A DNA stretch of 35,261 nt from Actinomycetota bacterium (GCA_009927665.1 RFMM01000126.1:1-35261); one strand, 5' to 3'. Counted from the stretch's first letter, positions 1 through 12,628 are shown. Notes: generated from the letters alone by a model not told the origin. A program made the numbers and translations.

Positions 1-44
1 AACAGCGACGCGGCGAGACGACTCGCCTTGCTGTGTTTCTTCAT
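1..44 (-). CDS. Start of a secreted or membrane protein (partial, runs off the window)
   Basis: Only the first 14 codons are present, reading MKKHSKASRLAASL. The basic start (KKHSK, then R) followed by small hydrophobic residues looks like the beginning of a signal peptide or signal anchor. A Shine-Dalgarno-like GGGAGGT lies about 9 nt upstream of the ATG on the minus strand. The gene sits 86 nt downstream of tpiA on the same strand, where many actinobacteria carry secG; these residues do not resemble the start of SecG. Function cannot be assigned. The call rests on the start codon, ribosome-binding site and residue character only. Confidence 0.45.
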   Translation of the reverse strand, partial: MKKHSKASRLAASL

Positions 45-63
45 GTATTCGACCTCCCCGTCG

Positions 64-86
64 AAAAGGTGGGGCGTCACCCCCAC
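64..86 (-). terminator. Possible intrinsic terminator after tpiA
   Basis: On the minus strand a 6-bp stem GTGGGG/CCCCAC with a 6-nt loop is followed by CTTTT. It lies between the tpiA stop and the next minus-strand start codon. The U-run is short, so it may be a weak or partial terminator. Confidence 0.4.
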
Positions 87-130
87 AAATGATGACCCCT
101 CTACCTTAGCCACCCCATGTGACGATCGGC

Positions 131-916
131 TCAATAGGCGTGGCGGCGATACTGCACAATGCGAGCGAATTCGGTCGGGTCAAGGCTCGCCCCGCCCACC
201 AGCAGGCCATCGATATCGGGTTGGCGCATGAACTCGGCCGCCGTGCCCGCCTTGACGCTGCCGCCATATTGAATGCGCACCGCCTGGGCTGCCGGTCGTG
301 ATACCACCGATGCGACCTCTTCACGAATCGCCGCCACCACTTCTTGGGCGTCTGATGCGGTTGCGTTCTTCCCGGTGCCGATCGCCCAGATGGGCTCGTA
401 GGCAATCACCAACGACTTCACCTGCTCGCTGGTGCGCTTGGCAAGTGCAACCTGCACTTGACCTCGCACCTTGTCGAGCGTGACGCCCGCTTCGCGCTCA
501 GCGAGGGTCTCACCGACACAGACGATGGGGTTCATGCCAAGCCTCTGCACCGCGACGATCTTTCGCGCAACAAACTCGTCGGTCTCACCGAACAGTTCTC
601 TTCGCTCACTGTGACCGACGATGACGTACTGCACACCGAGCTTGGCCAAGAACGCAGGCGACACTTCACCGGTGAAGGCGCCCTTTTCTTCTGCGTGACA
701 GTTCTGCGCGCCGAGCTTCAAGCGCAACTGGTCGGCGTCAATCAGGGTTTGAATGCTTCGCAGATCGGTGAACGGTGGGTGCACCGTTACTTCAACCGCC
801 TCAAAATCTTCTTTCTGCAAGAGGTATGCCAACTTCTGCACGCACTGAATCGCCTCAAAGTGGTTGTTGTTCATCTTCCAGTTGCCGCTGACGATCGGCG
901 TTCGCTCACCTGACAT
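131..916 (-). CDS. tpiA: Triosephosphate isomerase
   Basis: Interconverts dihydroxyacetone phosphate and glyceraldehyde 3-phosphate in glycolysis and gluconeogenesis; cytoplasmic. The 261-residue protein has the N-terminal GNWKMN with the substrate-binding Asn and Lys, the catalytic-His motif VGHSERR, the catalytic-Glu motif AYEPIWAIGTG with the flexible loop, and the C-terminal phosphate-binding GGSV and GLLVGGASL. Length is normal for the family. The ATG at 916 is chosen because the protein then begins MSGERTPIVSGNWKMN, as expected; the open frame extends upstream, but that part lies inside pgk. The start overlaps the pgk stop by 11 nt, so translation is probably coupled in the rapZ-gap-pgk-tpiA unit. 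Confidence 0.97.
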   Translation of the reverse strand: MSGERTPIVSGNWKMNNNHFEAIQCVQKLAYLLQKEDFEAVEVTVHPPFTDLRSIQTLIDADQLRLKLGAQNCHAEEKGAFTGEVSPAFLAKLGVQYVIVGHSERRELFGETDEFVARKIVAVQRLGMNPIVCVGETLAEREAGVTLDKVRGQVQVALAKRTSEQVKSLVIAYEPIWAIGTGKNATASDAQEVVAAIREEVASVVSRPAAQAVRIQYGGSVKAGTAAEFMRQPDIDGLLVGGASLDPTEFARIVQYRRHAY

Positions 917-2018
917 TGGGGGCCCCACGCAGTGCTTGCAAACCAGGCAGGTCGCCAAACTCGATGAACTCAAGCGAGGCGCCTCCACCAGTCGACACAT
1001 GATCGACGTCGTCGTTCAACCCAAACTGCGCGAGCGCCGCCGCCGAGTCGCCACCACCGACCACCGTGAACGCCTTTGTGTCTGCCATCGCTTGAGCAAC
1101 AGTACGGGTTCCCTTGGCAAAGCGTGCGTCTTCGAAGACTCCCATCGGGCCGTTCCAAAACACCGTGCGAGCCTCCATGATCTCATCACTGAATGCAGCC
1201 GCCGTGCCCGGCCCGACATCCATGCCCTTCGCGCCGTCGGGCAAACGCACGCCAAATGTTGCATACACGCCGTCAGCATCGAGACCGATGATGTCTTCGG
1301 GCAGAACAATGTTGCTGTGCCGTGCGAGCAACTCGCGACAATGATCAGTCTGGTCTCGTTCGCATAGCGAATCACCAATCGGGTAACCCTTGGCGGCAAG
1401 AAAGGTGAAGCACATTCCCCCACCGATGAGCAATCGGTCAACGATCTTCACCAACGCGTCGATCACACCCAACTTGTCGCTCACCTTCGCCCCACCAAGC
1501 ACTGCTACAAACGGTCGTTTGGGGTTGTTGCGCAGTCGCTCGACTACTTCGACTTCGCGTTGCACCAGCCGACCAGCCGCCGACGGCAGGGTCTTGGGCG
1601 GGCCGACGATCGACGCATGGGCACGATGAGCTGCACCGAAGGCGTCGTTCACATAGGCATCAACACCATGCACAAGTTCGGCGACAAACGCAGGATCATT
1701 GCCTTCTTCACCGGGTGAAAACCGCAGGTTCTCGCGCAACTCGACCCCGGGTGCGAGTTCCGCGAGGCGCGCCCGCACTGGTGCGAGTGAATACTTCGGG
1801 CTCGGCGCACCTTTCGGTCGACCCAGATGGCTCGCGCAGACGACCTTTGCGCCATGTTCGACCAACCACTCGATCGTCGGGAGTGCAGCACGAATGCGAA
1901 AATCGTCAGCGATCACCCGAGCATCATCGGCACCCGACATCGGAACGTTGAAGTCAGTGCGCACGAGCACCGTCTTGCCGCGCACGTCACCGAGGTCTTC
2001 CAATACGGGCAGCTTCAT
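906..2018 (-). CDS. pgk: Phosphoglycerate kinase
   Basis: Transfers phosphate between 1,3-bisphosphoglycerate and ADP, the first ATP-forming step of glycolysis. The protein has the N-terminal signature VLVRTDFNVP, the substrate-binding SHLGRPKG, the lysine loop GGAKVSDK, FWNGPMGVFE before the nucleotide site, and GGGDSAAA and STGGGASLEF at the C-terminal domain. At 370 residues it is somewhat shorter than the usual 390-415, but no catalytic block is missing. The ATG at 2018 is preferred; a TTG at 2036 overlapping the gap stop would add six residues. Neither has a clear ribosome-binding site. It lies between gap and tpiA, the standard actinobacterial order. Confidence 0.96.
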   Translation of the reverse strand: MKLPVLEDLGDVRGKTVLVRTDFNVPMSGADDARVIADDFRIRAALPTIEWLVEHGAKVVCASHLGRPKGAPSPKYSLAPVRARLAELAPGVELRENLRFSPGEEGNDPAFVAELVHGVDAYVNDAFGAAHRAHASIVGPPKTLPSAAGRLVQREVEVVERLRNNPKRPFVAVLGGAKVSDKLGVIDALVKIVDRLLIGGGMCFTFLAAKGYPIGDSLCERDQTDHCRELLARHSNIVLPEDIIGLDADGVYATFGVRLPDGAKGMDVGPGTAAAFSDEIMEARTVFWNGPMGVFEDARFAKGTRTVAQAMADTKAFTVVGGGDSAAALAQFGLNDDVDHVSTGGGASLEFIEFGDLPGLQALRGAPNVR

Positions 2019-2028
2019 GAGAGGTGCG

Positions 2029-3904
<1,876 letters not shown>

Positions 3905-3914
3905 GAGGCGAAGG

Positions 3915-5783
3915 CTACTGAGGGGTCGCGAATCGGCGATGCACTTCGTCTGCCACGCTTGCCGGTAACCAGTCGAGCGCCGCCAGGCGTTCGCGGGTCA
4001 CACCGCGCAGGGCACCAATGCCACCTACTTCGTTCAGCAAACGTTCACGCCGTTTGGGGCCGAGCCCTGCGATGCCGTCTAGCTCACTCGCCTTCATTCG
4101 TTTGCCGCGTCGCTCGCGGTGGAAACTGTTGGCGAAGCGATGCGCTTCGTCACGAACCACCTGCAACATGAACAACGCATCGCTGCCCCGCGGCAAGAGC
4201 ACTGGTTCGGTTCGGTCGGGCAGGTACACCTCTTCAAATCGCTTCGCCAATGCCGCAACGTCAATCTCGTCTTCGAGCCCAAGTTCATGCAGCACGTCGA
4301 CGGCAACACCGAGCTGCCCCTTGCCTCCATCGACGAGTAGCAGTTGGGGCGGATACGCGAAGCGCCCCGGCTTCTCGCCACGCTCACTGGCGGGCGTGTC
4401 ACGTTCGTGAACGTACGCCGACAGCCGGCGGGTGAGCACTTCTCGCATCGCGGCATAGTCGTCGTTGCCTGAAACATTGCGCACGGTGAACTTGCGGTAT
4501 TCACGTTTGGCGGGAAGACCGTCTTCGACCACCACCATCGACCCGACATAGTCGGTGCCTTGCAGGTGTGCCATGTCATAGCACTCGATGCGCAGCGGGG
4601 CTTGCGACAACCCGAGTTGGTCTTGCAGTTCCGCGATTGCCCGGCTTCGCGCGTTGTGATCGCTAGCTCGCTTCAAGCGGTGTCGCACGAGCGCATCGCT
4701 GGCATTCTTCGTGACCATCTGTAGCAGTTCACGCCGATCACCACGTTGTGGTTGCCGAACGTCGACCTTGCTGCCGCGGCGCACCGCCAGCATCTCGGCA
4801 ACCACCGACGCTTCTTCGGGTTCGCTCGACACCATTACTTCCTTTGGCCAGCCAAGTGCCGGTTCTTCGGCGTACAAATCGACGAGCACTCGTTGCATCA
4901 GCTGCGCCGTCGTCAGTGGTTCAGATTTGTCAACGACATAGCCGTTGTTGCCGAGCACCCGACCCTTGCGCACGTAGAAAACGTGCACCGCTGCTTCAAG
5001 CTCTGATTCGGCAAGAGAAACAACGTCGAAGTCGTCACCGCGCTCGCCCACCATCTGCTGCCGCTCGAGCGCTCGATCGATGGCGCCAACTCGGTCGCGT
5101 AGTCGGGCTGCATCTTCGAACTGTTCGTTGGTCGAGGCCAAAGTCATTTGTTCGACGAGCGATGTTCGCACGTCATCGGTGTCGCCCGACAAAAATCGCT
5201 GCAATCCGTCGACGTGGCTCGCATAGGTGCTGGGTGCTACCTCGTTGACACACGGTCCGGAGCACTTTTCAATGTGAAACAACAAGCAGGGTCGACCAAG
5301 TCGTTCGTGCTGGCGAAACTTTGCGGGTGAACACGTGCGAACGGGGAAGGTACGCAGCAACGCATCGAGCGTGTCGCGAATCGCCCAGGCGTGCGCGAAG
5401 GGCCCGAAGTACTTCGTGCCCTTTCGCTTGCGGCCGCGCATTACGACCGCCCGGGGCCACGGCTCGTCGAGCGTGATCGCCAAGAACGGATAACTCTTGT
5501 CGTCGCGCAGACGCACGTTGAAGCGCGGGCGGTGCTGCTTGATGAGGTTGTACTCCAACATCAACGCATCGACTTCGCTCTTCACTTCGATCCAGCGCAC
5601 ATCGCTGGCTGCCGCCACCATTGCCACCGTGCGACTGTGCAAGAGCCCGGGGTCGGCAAAATATGACGTGACTCGAGCGCGCAGGTTGGCTGCTTTGCCA
5701 ACGTAGATGATGCGGCCGTGCACGTCGACGAATTGATACGAACCTGGCCCGGTCGGAATCACCGCGAGATTCGGGCGCTCCAT
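3915..5783 (-). CDS. uvrC: Excinuclease ABC subunit C
   Basis: Makes the two incisions around a DNA lesion in nucleotide excision repair, acting on the UvrB-DNA complex. The 622-residue protein has an N-terminal GIY-YIG-type nuclease domain (PGSYQF, then IIYVGKAANLRARV), a Cys-containing segment around residues 155-180 with CLLFHIEKCSGPC, a UVR domain (NEQFEDAARLRDRV) that binds UvrB, an RNase H-like nuclease domain (IECYDMAHLQG and LLLVDGGKGQL), and tandem helix-hairpin-helix motifs at the C-terminus (LDGIAGLGPKRRERLL). It follows uvrA by 3 nt, so the two are almost certainly translated together. Length is normal. Confidence 0.97.
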   Translation of the reverse strand: MERPNLAVIPTGPGSYQFVDVHGRIIYVGKAANLRARVTSYFADPGLLHSRTVAMVAAASDVRWIEVKSEVDALMLEYNLIKQHRPRFNVRLRDDKSYPFLAITLDEPWPRAVVMRGRKRKGTKYFGPFAHAWAIRDTLDALLRTFPVRTCSPAKFRQHERLGRPCLLFHIEKCSGPCVNEVAPSTYASHVDGLQRFLSGDTDDVRTSLVEQMTLASTNEQFEDAARLRDRVGAIDRALERQQMVGERGDDFDVVSLAESELEAAVHVFYVRKGRVLGNNGYVVDKSEPLTTAQLMQRVLVDLYAEEPALGWPKEVMVSSEPEEASVVAEMLAVRRGSKVDVRQPQRGDRRELLQMVTKNASDALVRHRLKRASDHNARSRAIAELQDQLGLSQAPLRIECYDMAHLQGTDYVGSMVVVEDGLPAKREYRKFTVRNVSGNDDYAAMREVLTRRLSAYVHERDTPASERGEKPGRFAYPPQLLLVDGGKGQLGVAVDVLHELGLEDEIDVAALAKRFEEVYLPDRTEPVLLPRGSDALFMLQVVRDEAHRFANSFHRERRGKRMKASELDGIAGLGPKRRERLLNEVGGIGALRGVTRERLAALDWLPASVADEVHRRFATPQ

Positions 5784-5786
5784 CGG

Positions 5787-8633
5787 TCAGCGACCGCGCA
5801 GCACCTCGGCAAGAAATCTGCCGGTATGACTGCCCTTGACTTTGGCGACCTGCTCAGGAGTTCCCTCGGCCACGATGGTGCCGCCACCCTCGCCACCTTC
5901 AGGGCCGAGATCGATCAACCAGTCGGCTGTCTTGATGACATCGAGGTTGTGTTCGATGACGAGCACCGTGTTGCCTTGGTCGACGAGTCGCGCGAGCACG
6001 ACCAAAAGACGGCGTACGTCTTCGAAGTGCAAACCGGTGGTGGGTTCATCAAGCAGATAGATGGTGTGGCCGGTGCCACGACGCGCCAACTCACTGGCGA
6101 GCTTCACGCGTTGCGCTTCGCCGCCTGACAACGTGGGCGCTGACTGTCCGAGACGCACGTAACCCAGACCGACATCGACCAGGGTCTGCAGATGGCGCGC
6201 GATGCGTGGCTGATTGGCGAAGAACTCGAGAGCCTCAGTGATCGGCATCTCGAGCACTTCGGCGATGTTTTTGCCCTTGAACCGAATCTCCAGGGTGTCG
6301 CGGTTATATCGCGCGCCTTTGCACACTTCGCACGGCACGTACACATCGGGCAAGAACTGCATCTCGATACGAATCGTGCCGTCGCCCGAGCACGCCTCGC
6401 ACCGACCGCCCGACACGTTGAACGAAAAGCGTCCCGGCTGGTAACCGCGCACCTTGGCATCGGGCGTATTCGCAAACAGCTTGCGAATGTCGTCGAAGAC
6501 TCCGGTATAGGTCGCTGGGTTCGAACGTGGTGTTCGCCCGATCGGCGATTGGTCCATATCAATGACCTTGTCGAGCTTGTCGATGCCACTTACCGAGGTG
6601 TGACGCCCGGGCGATTCTTTCGATTTGTAGAGCTTCTGCATGAGTGCCGGCAAGAGGATGTCGCGCACCAGCGTGCTCTTGCCACTGCCCGACACACCGG
6701 TCACCGCCACGAAACACCCAAGCGGGATGCGCACGTCGATCTTCTTCAGGTTGTGTTCTCGCGCTCCGCGCACCACGAGCGCTTCGGTTCCGATTGCTCG
6801 GCGCTTCGTCGGCACGGCGATGCGTTGGCGGCCCGCCAGATAGGCGCCAGTTACCGAGTTCGACACCTTGTTGATGCCAGCAACAGGTCCGTTGTAGACC
6901 ACATTGCCACCGTGCTCGCCCGCCCCGGGGCCGATATCTACGATCCAGTCGCTGGCACGAATGGTGTCTTCATCATGTTCGACCACGAGCACGGTGTTGC
7001 CGAGATCGCGCAATCGATGCAACGTGTCGATCAGGCGATGATTGTCGCGCTGATGCAGACCAATCGACGGCTCATCGAGCACATACAACGTGCCGACCAG
7101 ACCCGAGCCGATCTGACTCGCCAGGCGAATGCGTTGCGCCTCACCACCGGCCAATGTGCTCGCTGAGCGCGACAGCGTGAGATAGTCGAGGCCCACGTCA
7201 AGCAAGAAGCCGAGTCGAGCGTTGATTTCCTTCGTGATGCGCTCAGCGATGATTTTCTCGCGCTTGTTGAGTCGCAGGTCAGCGAGAAATTTCGCAGATT
7301 CTCCGATGGCCATATCGCAGACATCTGCAATGGTCTTGTCGTTCACCTTGACGGCGAGTGATTCGGGTTTCAGTCGAGCACCGTCACACGCCGAGCACGG
7401 CTTTTCACGCATGTAACTTTCGAACTGCTCGCGCTGATGGTCGCTTTCAGAGGTCTCGTGACGCCGCTTCAACCACGGAATTACCCCTTCGAACGTGGTG
7501 CTGTACTCGCGCACTCTGCCGTATCGATTGCGATACTTGACGACGACGTTGTCGCCGAGACCGTGCATGATGACCTTCTGCTGTTTGGCGGTGAGCTTTG
7601 ACCAGGGGCGATCGGTGTCGATGCCTTGCTCTTCAGCGACCGACTCGAGCATGCGCGTGAAGTACATCGTGTGCGCGCTGCGCCAGGGCGCAATCGCCCC
7701 TTGAGTAATGCTGAGCGTCGGGTCGGGCACCACGAGCTCTTGGTCAACCTCATAAGTGGTGCCAAGACCAAGACACTTCTCACACGCGCCGTAGGGCGTA
7801 TTGAACGAGAAGTTGCGCGGCGCCAATTCTTCATATGACGTGCTGCACTTGGGGCATACCAATTGTTGGCTGAAGTTCAGCACCTCGGTGGCAGTGTCGT
7901 TCTTGCCCATCACCTCGACGGTGGCTACCCCATTGGCGAGCCGCAGAGCAGTCTCCATCGAGTCGGTCAAGCGCCTGGTGATGCCGTCTTTGCGCACGAG
8001 CCGATCGACGATCACATCGATGCTGTGCTGCTCATAGCGCGCCAGTTTCTTACCACTCTTGATGAAGTCGGCGATCTCGATGACATCGCCATCAACCCGA
8101 GCGCGTGTGAAGCCTTGGCTCAGCAGGTCGCCGAGTAGCGAGTCGTACTCACCCTTACGCCCACGCACGACCGGAGCCAACACCTGAAATCGGGCGCCCT
8201 CTTTCAGGTCGAGCACCTGGTCGACGATCTGCTCGGGCGTTTGCTTGGTGAGGCGCTCACCATCGGCCACGCAGTGCTGAATGCCGATTCGCGCATACAG
8301 CAAGCGCAGGTAGTCGTACACCTCGGTGATGGTTCCCACCGTCGAGCGGGGATTCCGTGATGCTGACTTTTGATCGATCGAGATTGCAGGCGACAGACCT
8401 TCGATGACGTCGACGTCGGGCTTGTCCATCTGACCCAAGAACTGACGGGCGTATGCGCTCAGACTTTCGACGTAGCGACGTTGACCCTCGGCATAGATGG
8501 TGTCGAAGGCGAGACTGCTCTTGCCGCTGCCCGATAAGCCGGTCAGCACGATCAGTCGGTCGCGCGGCAGCTCGAGGCTGATGTTCTTCAGGTTGTGCTC
8601 GCGCGCTCCCCTGATGACGATCGATTCAGGCAC
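5787..8633 (-). CDS. uvrA: Excinuclease ABC subunit A
   Basis: Damage-sensing ATPase of nucleotide excision repair, which loads UvrB at lesions. The 948-residue protein has two ABC ATPase modules: Walker [10 protein letters not shown] near residue 32 and GVSGSGKST near residue 650, signatures LAGGEAQR and LSGGEAQR, and Walker B with [10 protein letters not shown]. Zinc-binding cysteine pairs are seen in CPKC...CEKC of the first half and CEAC...CEVC of the second half. The start codon is GTG at 8633. A hairpin whose stem includes the first base of that GTG lies just upstream. uvrB is 35 nt upstream and uvrC 3 nt downstream. Confidence 0.97.
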   Translation of the reverse strand: MPESIVIRGAREHNLKNISLELPRDRLIVLTGLSGSGKSSLAFDTIYAEGQRRYVESLSAYARQFLGQMDKPDVDVIEGLSPAISIDQKSASRNPRSTVGTITEVYDYLRLLYARIGIQHCVADGERLTKQTPEQIVDQVLDLKEGARFQVLAPVVRGRKGEYDSLLGDLLSQGFTRARVDGDVIEIADFIKSGKKLARYEQHSIDVIVDRLVRKDGITRRLTDSMETALRLANGVATVEVMGKNDTATEVLNFSQQLVCPKCSTSYEELAPRNFSFNTPYGACEKCLGLGTTYEVDQELVVPDPTLSITQGAIAPWRSAHTMYFTRMLESVAEEQGIDTDRPWSKLTAKQQKVIMHGLGDNVVVKYRNRYGRVREYSTTFEGVIPWLKRRHETSESDHQREQFESYMREKPCSACDGARLKPESLAVKVNDKTIADVCDMAIGESAKFLADLRLNKREKIIAERITKEINARLGFLLDVGLDYLTLSRSASTLAGGEAQRIRLASQIGSGLVGTLYVLDEPSIGLHQRDNHRLIDTLHRLRDLGNTVLVVEHDEDTIRASDWIVDIGPGAGEHGGNVVYNGPVAGINKVSNSVTGAYLAGRQRIAVPTKRRAIGTEALVVRGAREHNLKKIDVRIPLGCFVAVTGVSGSGKSTLVRDILLPALMQKLYKSKESPGRHTSVSGIDKLDKVIDMDQSPIGRTPRSNPATYTGVFDDIRKLFANTPDAKVRGYQPGRFSFNVSGGRCEACSGDGTIRIEMQFLPDVYVPCEVCKGARYNRDTLEIRFKGKNIAEVLEMPITEALEFFANQPRIARHLQTLVDVGLGYVRLGQSAPTLSGGEAQRVKLASELARRGTGHTIYLLDEPTTGLHFEDVRRLLVVLARLVDQGNTVLVIEHNLDVIKTADWLIDLGPEGGEGGGTIVAEGTPEQVAKVKGSHTGRFLAEVLRGR

Positions 8634-8655
8634 GGTGCAACGCTAATCTGCACCG
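8633..8655 (-). promoter_or_regulatory. Hairpin at the uvrA start codon
   Basis: A perfect 7-bp inverted repeat CGGTGCA/TGCACCG with a 9-nt loop fills most of the uvrB-uvrA intergenic space. On the minus-strand RNA the 3' arm ends at the G of the uvrA GTG. It could limit ribosome access to uvrA or mark an RNA-processing site. It has no U-run, so it is not an obvious terminator. Confidence 0.35.
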
Positions 8656-8668
8656 CGCTGCTCGCAGC

Positions 8669-10720
8669 TCAACGTGCTTCTCGCACCTCACGGCGCAGTT
8701 GGCGAATTTCGTCACGCAGTCTGGCTGCCTGTTCAAAATGCAGGTCGGCTGCAGCCTGGTGCATTTCTTCCTCCAGCGTTTGCACCAACCGCTCGAGTTC
8801 GCTCGCCCCGAGCGCCTTCAGGTCGCGAATCACCTTGTCGCGTTCACGCGACTGGCGCTTGCCCTTACCGGGATACGGCGCGGTCTCGTCGGGCCGCAAG
8901 ATCGACAAGATGTCACCGACGGCCTTGCGAATCGTCTTGGGTTCGATGCCGTGCTCGAGGTTGTAGGCCATCTGCCGTTCACGTCGCGCATTGGTCAGAC
9001 CGATCGCAGCCTCCATTGCTTTGGTGCGCTGATCTGCATACATGATGACTTGACCATCAACGTTGCGAGCTGCTCGACCAATGGTCTGAATCAGCGAGGT
9101 TTCGCTGCGCAAGAACCCTTCTTTGTCAGCGTCGAGAATCGCGACCAGCGAAACCTCAGGCAGGTCAAGTCCTTCACGCAGCAGGTTGATGCCAACGAGA
9201 ACGTCAAACTCACCGAGACGAAGTGCGCGCAAGATCTCGATGCGTTCGATGGTGTCGATGTTCGAATGCAGGTATCTCACACGCAAACCCTGCTCGAGCA
9301 GGTACTCGGTGAGATCTTCGGCCATCTTCTTGGTCAGCGTCGTGATGAGCACACGGTCACCCTTCTCGACCCGCTGATTCACGTTGACGATGATGTCGTC
9401 AATCTGCCCTTTCGTTGGCTTGACGATCACCTCGGGGTCGATCAAACCCGTCGGTCTCACGATCTGTTCAACCACTTGCGTCGAGTGCTGAATCTCGTAC
9501 TTGGCCGGCGTCGCCGACATGAACACGCACTGGTTGACTCGTTCGAGCGTCTCTTCGAACTTGAGCGGCCGATTTTCACGTGCACTTGGCAGACGGAACC
9601 CGTGCTCAATGAGCGTGTCTTTGCGCGCTCGGTCGCCAGCGAACTGTCCGTACAACTGCGGCACCGCCACGTGGCTTTCGTCAATGACGAGCAAATAGTC
9701 GTCAGGAAAGTAGTCGAGCAAGGTGAATGGTGGGTCGCCGAACGTGCGGTCGTCGATGTGCATCGAGTAGTTCTCGATGCCGTTGCAGTACCCCATCTCT
9801 TGCATCATCTCGATGTCATATCGCGTACGCATGCCCAATCGCTGCGCCTCGAGCAATTTGCCGTTGGCGTTGAACCAAGCCAACCGATCGGCCAGTTCGG
9901 CTTCAATGCGAACGATTGCGTCGCGCATGCGATCGTCACCCGCCACGTAGTGAGTCGCGGGGAACACCAGAACTTCGGTCGGGGTCGACAACGTCTCGCC
10001 CGTTACTGGGTCGACGACGGTGATGCGATCAACGGTGTCACCGAACATCTCAATGCGGGTCACCGTCGACTCGTATGCCGGTTGAAGTTCGATGGTGTCG
10101 CCGCGCACCCGAAAATTGCCACGACCCAGGGCCGTGTCGTTGCGTTCGTATTGCAGGTCAACCAACCGCCGCAAGATGCTCTGCTGGTCGTAGTCGACGC
10201 CCTGATGCAGTTCGAGTAGGTGCCCCTTGTATTCCTCAGGGTTGCCCATGCCGTAGATGCAACTGACCGACGCCACGACGATGACATCACGTCGAGTCAA
10301 CAACGCTGCCGTCGCCGAGTGGCGAAGACGATCGATCTCGTCGTTGATCGACGAATCTTTCTCGATGTACGTGTCGCTCGAAGGAATGTAGGCCTCGGGT
10401 TGGTAGTAGTCGTAATACGACACGAAGTACTCCACGCGATTTTCCGGAAAGAACTCGCGCATCTCTTGTGCCAACTGTGCCGCAAGGCTCTTGTTCGGCG
10501 CCAAGATCAAGGTCGGGCGCTGTACGCGCTCGATGGTCCACGCGATGGTCGCCGACTTACCTGAACCCGTGATGCCAAGCAGCGTCTGAAAGCGATCACC
10601 CCGCTCAATGCCGGCTGCAAGTTCGGCGATGGCGCGAGGCTGGTCGCCGGCGGGCGAATACTCTGACACCACTTTGAAGGCGTGTTTGGCCCGCGTGTCA
10701 GACACGTTCTGCCTCGTCAC
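8669..10720 (-). CDS. uvrB: Excinuclease ABC subunit B
   Basis: Helicase-like damage-verification subunit of nucleotide excision repair. It has Walker [10 protein letters not shown], the beta-hairpin region [20 protein letters not shown], the DESH box in [18 protein letters not shown], helicase motif [11 protein letters not shown], and a C-terminal UVR domain ([20 protein letters not shown]) that contacts UvrC. With the GTG at 10720 the gene overlaps the coaE stop by 4 nt (GTGA) and encodes 683 residues; an ATG at 10750 would add ten residues and overlap coaE by 34 nt. I prefer the GTG because the family core [15 protein letters not shown] begins soon after it. The coaE-uvrB-uvrA order matches other actinobacteria. 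Confidence 0.95.
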   Translation of the reverse strand: MTRQNVSDTRAKHAFKVVSEYSPAGDQPRAIAELAAGIERGDRFQTLLGITGSGKSATIAWTIERVQRPTLILAPNKSLAAQLAQEMREFFPENRVEYFVSYYDYYQPEAYIPSSDTYIEKDSSINDEIDRLRHSATAALLTRRDVIVVASVSCIYGMGNPEEYKGHLLELHQGVDYDQQSILRRLVDLQYERNDTALGRGNFRVRGDTIELQPAYESTVTRIEMFGDTVDRITVVDPVTGETLSTPTEVLVFPATHYVAGDDRMRDAIVRIEAELADRLAWFNANGKLLEAQRLGMRTRYDIEMMQEMGYCNGIENYSMHIDDRTFGDPPFTLLDYFPDDYLLVIDESHVAVPQLYGQFAGDRARKDTLIEHGFRLPSARENRPLKFEETLERVNQCVFMSATPAKYEIQHSTQVVEQIVRPTGLIDPEVIVKPTKGQIDDIIVNVNQRVEKGDRVLITTLTKKMAEDLTEYLLEQGLRVRYLHSNIDTIERIEILRALRLGEFDVLVGINLLREGLDLPEVSLVAILDADKEGFLRSETSLIQTIGRAARNVDGQVIMYADQRTKAMEAAIGLTNARRERQMAYNLEHGIEPKTIRKAVGDILSILRPDETAPYPGKGKRQSRERDKVIRDLKALGASELERLVQTLEEEMHQAAADLHFEQAARLRDEIRQLRREVREAR

Positions 10721-11316
10721 ACATGCGGCAACGTTTGCATCCACCGCCATGCTCGTGCCACTTCGTGCGCGAGGTCAAGCCGTGAACCCGAATTGTCGAT
10801 GATCCAGTCGGCAATCAGCCGTCGTGCCGACCGTGATGCCTGTCGTGCCACCCGGGCGCGAGTGTCGGCCTCGTCACCGCCGCGTTGTGCGACCACCCGC
10901 GCCACTGCGACACCAGGGTCAACGTCAACGACCAACGTGGCGCTGAGGCCACGGCGCGGATTCTCGACCAACAGCGGGATGTCGAGAATCACCACCTTGC
11001 GTCCGCTGCGCTGCGCTTCGATGCGGCGAGCCATCTCGGCTTGCACCGCCGGGTGCACGATGGCATTCAGCCTTGTGAGTCGCTCGGCATCACCGAACAC
11101 CACGGCAGCCAATGCCGCACGGTCGAGCGTGCCGTTGGGTGTAACGACACCGTCGCCGAATTCGGCCACGATGCGCTCAAACACTTCGGTACCCGGGCGT
11201 TGCAACTCGCGCACGATCAAATCAGCATCAATGAGCACCGCACCGTGGGAAACGAGTTGCGCCCCAACGGTTGACTTGCCTGAACCGATTCCGCCTGTCA
11301 AACCAACGAGGATCAC
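10717..11316 (-). CDS. coaE: Dephospho-CoA kinase
   Basis: Phosphorylates dephospho-CoA at the 3' hydroxyl of ribose, the last step of coenzyme A synthesis. The 199-residue protein begins [16 protein letters not shown], the family P-loop, followed by the DAD motif ([11 protein letters not shown]) and the lid segment with HPAVQAEM. It lacks the long C-terminal extension seen in some mycobacterial CoaE proteins. It is 23 nt downstream of rpsA and overlaps uvrB. The rpsA-coaE pairing is conserved in actinobacteria. Confidence 0.96.
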   Translation of the reverse strand: MILVGLTGGIGSGKSTVGAQLVSHGAVLIDADLIVRELQRPGTEVFERIVAEFGDGVVTPNGTLDRAALAAVVFGDAERLTRLNAIVHPAVQAEMARRIEAQRSGRKVVILDIPLLVENPRRGLSATLVVDVDPGVAVARVVAQRGGDEADTRARVARQASRSARRLIADWIIDNSGSRLDLAHEVARAWRWMQTLPHV

Positions 11317-11339
11317 GTGGTCACCTCGCGCGACTCAGG

Positions 11340-12608
11340 TCAGGTGGTCGGTGTCTCGCCGGCTCCGTACATCTCGCTCCACGCTGCTTCGCGAGAGGCA
11401 TCGTCGGCGCCGACCCAGTTGCCTTGTTCGTCGGCTTTGAACTGGTCGCGATATTCGGGGGCGAGTTCGCCGCCTTCGGCCGCTTGTTTGATCGACAGGC
11501 TGATGCGACGACGCGCGAGGTCAAGATCAATGATCTTCACCCACAACTCTTCGCCCGGTGTCACCACCTGTTCAGGAGCCTCAACGTGGTGCGTTGACAT
11601 CTCCGAGATGTGTACGAGGCCCTCGATGCCGTCGCCCACCTGCACGAACGCACCGAAGGGCACGATCTTGGTGACGCGGCCGTAGACCAGTTGGTTGACG
11701 GCGTGACCAGCGGCGAATGCCTGCCACGGGTCTTGCTGCGTGGCCTTGAGCGACAGGCTGATGCGTTCGCGCTCGCCGTCGATTTCCAGAACCTTCACCT
11801 CAACCTCATCGCCGATCTTCACGATGTCTGCAGGGTTGTCGACGTGCTTCCACGAGAGTTCTGACACGTGGATGAGACCATCCATGCCGCCGAGATCGAC
11901 GAACACACCGAACGCAACGATGGACGACACGCGACCCTTGCGCACTTCGCCAACCTTGAGATTGACGAGGAAGCCATCGCGGTTCTCGCGGTGGGTGGCC
12001 TCGAGCACGGCACGACGCGACAACACCACGTTGTTGCGGTTGCGATCGAGTTCAAGAATCTTGGCCTGAATCTTCTGACCGACGTAGGGCGTAAGTTCCT
12101 TGACGCGACGCATCTCGACCAGTGATGCGGGCAAGAATCCGCGCAGCCCGATATCGACGATGAGCCCGCCCTTCACCTCTTCGAGCACGACGCCTTCAAT
12201 GATGCCGTCTTCATTCTTGATGCGCTCGACGTCACCCCATGCACGCTCGTATTGAGCACGCTTCTTCGACAGCAGCAGACGACCTTCTTTGTCTTCGAGC
12301 GTCAGCACCAAGGCTTCAACGGTCTCGCCGAGTTTGACCACAGTATTGGGGTCGACGTCTTGGCGAATCGTGAGCTCACGGTTGAGGATGACGCCTTCGG
12401 TTTTCCAACCAATTTCCAACAGCACCTCTTCACGGGTGATGCGAGCAACGGTGCCCTTGACGAGTTGGCCTTCCTTGATTGGTGGGAAGGTGCTTTCGAT
12501 TTCTTCGGCGAACGAGGCGTCGCGTTCAGTGACTTTGCGGGGAACGTAATTGCCGTTCTGATCGAACGTGCCCATCGGTGACGATGGGGCGAGAGTGGTT
12601 TCGGACAC
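11340..12608 (-). CDS. rpsA: 30S ribosomal protein S1
   Basis: RNA-binding ribosomal protein that helps mRNA bind the 30S subunit. The 422-residue protein holds four S1 (OB-fold) repeats, beginning at about residues 45, 130, 215 and 300; typical segments are EGQLVKGTVARITREEVLLEIG, GEVRKGRVSSIVAFGVFVDLGG and GRVTKIVPFGAFVQVG. Four repeats, rather than six as in Escherichia coli, is the usual actinobacterial form. The start is GTG at 12608. The short acidic C-terminal tail ends SEMYGAGETPTT. Upstream are 58 nt separating it from polA, with a possible -10 box TACTCT 20 nt before the start. Confidence 0.97.
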   Translation of the reverse strand: MSETTLAPSSPMGTFDQNGNYVPRKVTERDASFAEEIESTFPPIKEGQLVKGTVARITREEVLLEIGWKTEGVILNRELTIRQDVDPNTVVKLGETVEALVLTLEDKEGRLLLSKKRAQYERAWGDVERIKNEDGIIEGVVLEEVKGGLIVDIGLRGFLPASLVEMRRVKELTPYVGQKIQAKILELDRNRNNVVLSRRAVLEATHRENRDGFLVNLKVGEVRKGRVSSIVAFGVFVDLGGMDGLIHVSELSWKHVDNPADIVKIGDEVEVKVLEIDGERERISLSLKATQQDPWQAFAAGHAVNQLVYGRVTKIVPFGAFVQVGDGIEGLVHISEMSTHHVEAPEQVVTPGEELWVKIIDLDLARRRISLSIKQAAEGGELAPEYRDQFKADEQGNWVGADDASREAAWSEMYGAGETPTT

Positions 12609-12628
12609 GGTGACTTTCGGTGGATGGA

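Noticed and set aside
917-1000. N-terminal extension of TpiA
   Set aside because: The upstream residues lie inside pgk and do not resemble TpiA; the ATG at 916 gives the normal family start.
8699-10219. Long open frame (506 codons) on the plus strand opposite uvrB
   Set aside because: It lies wholly antisense to a certain uvrB. Its composition is that of a GC-rich antisense shadow and shows no recognisable domain.
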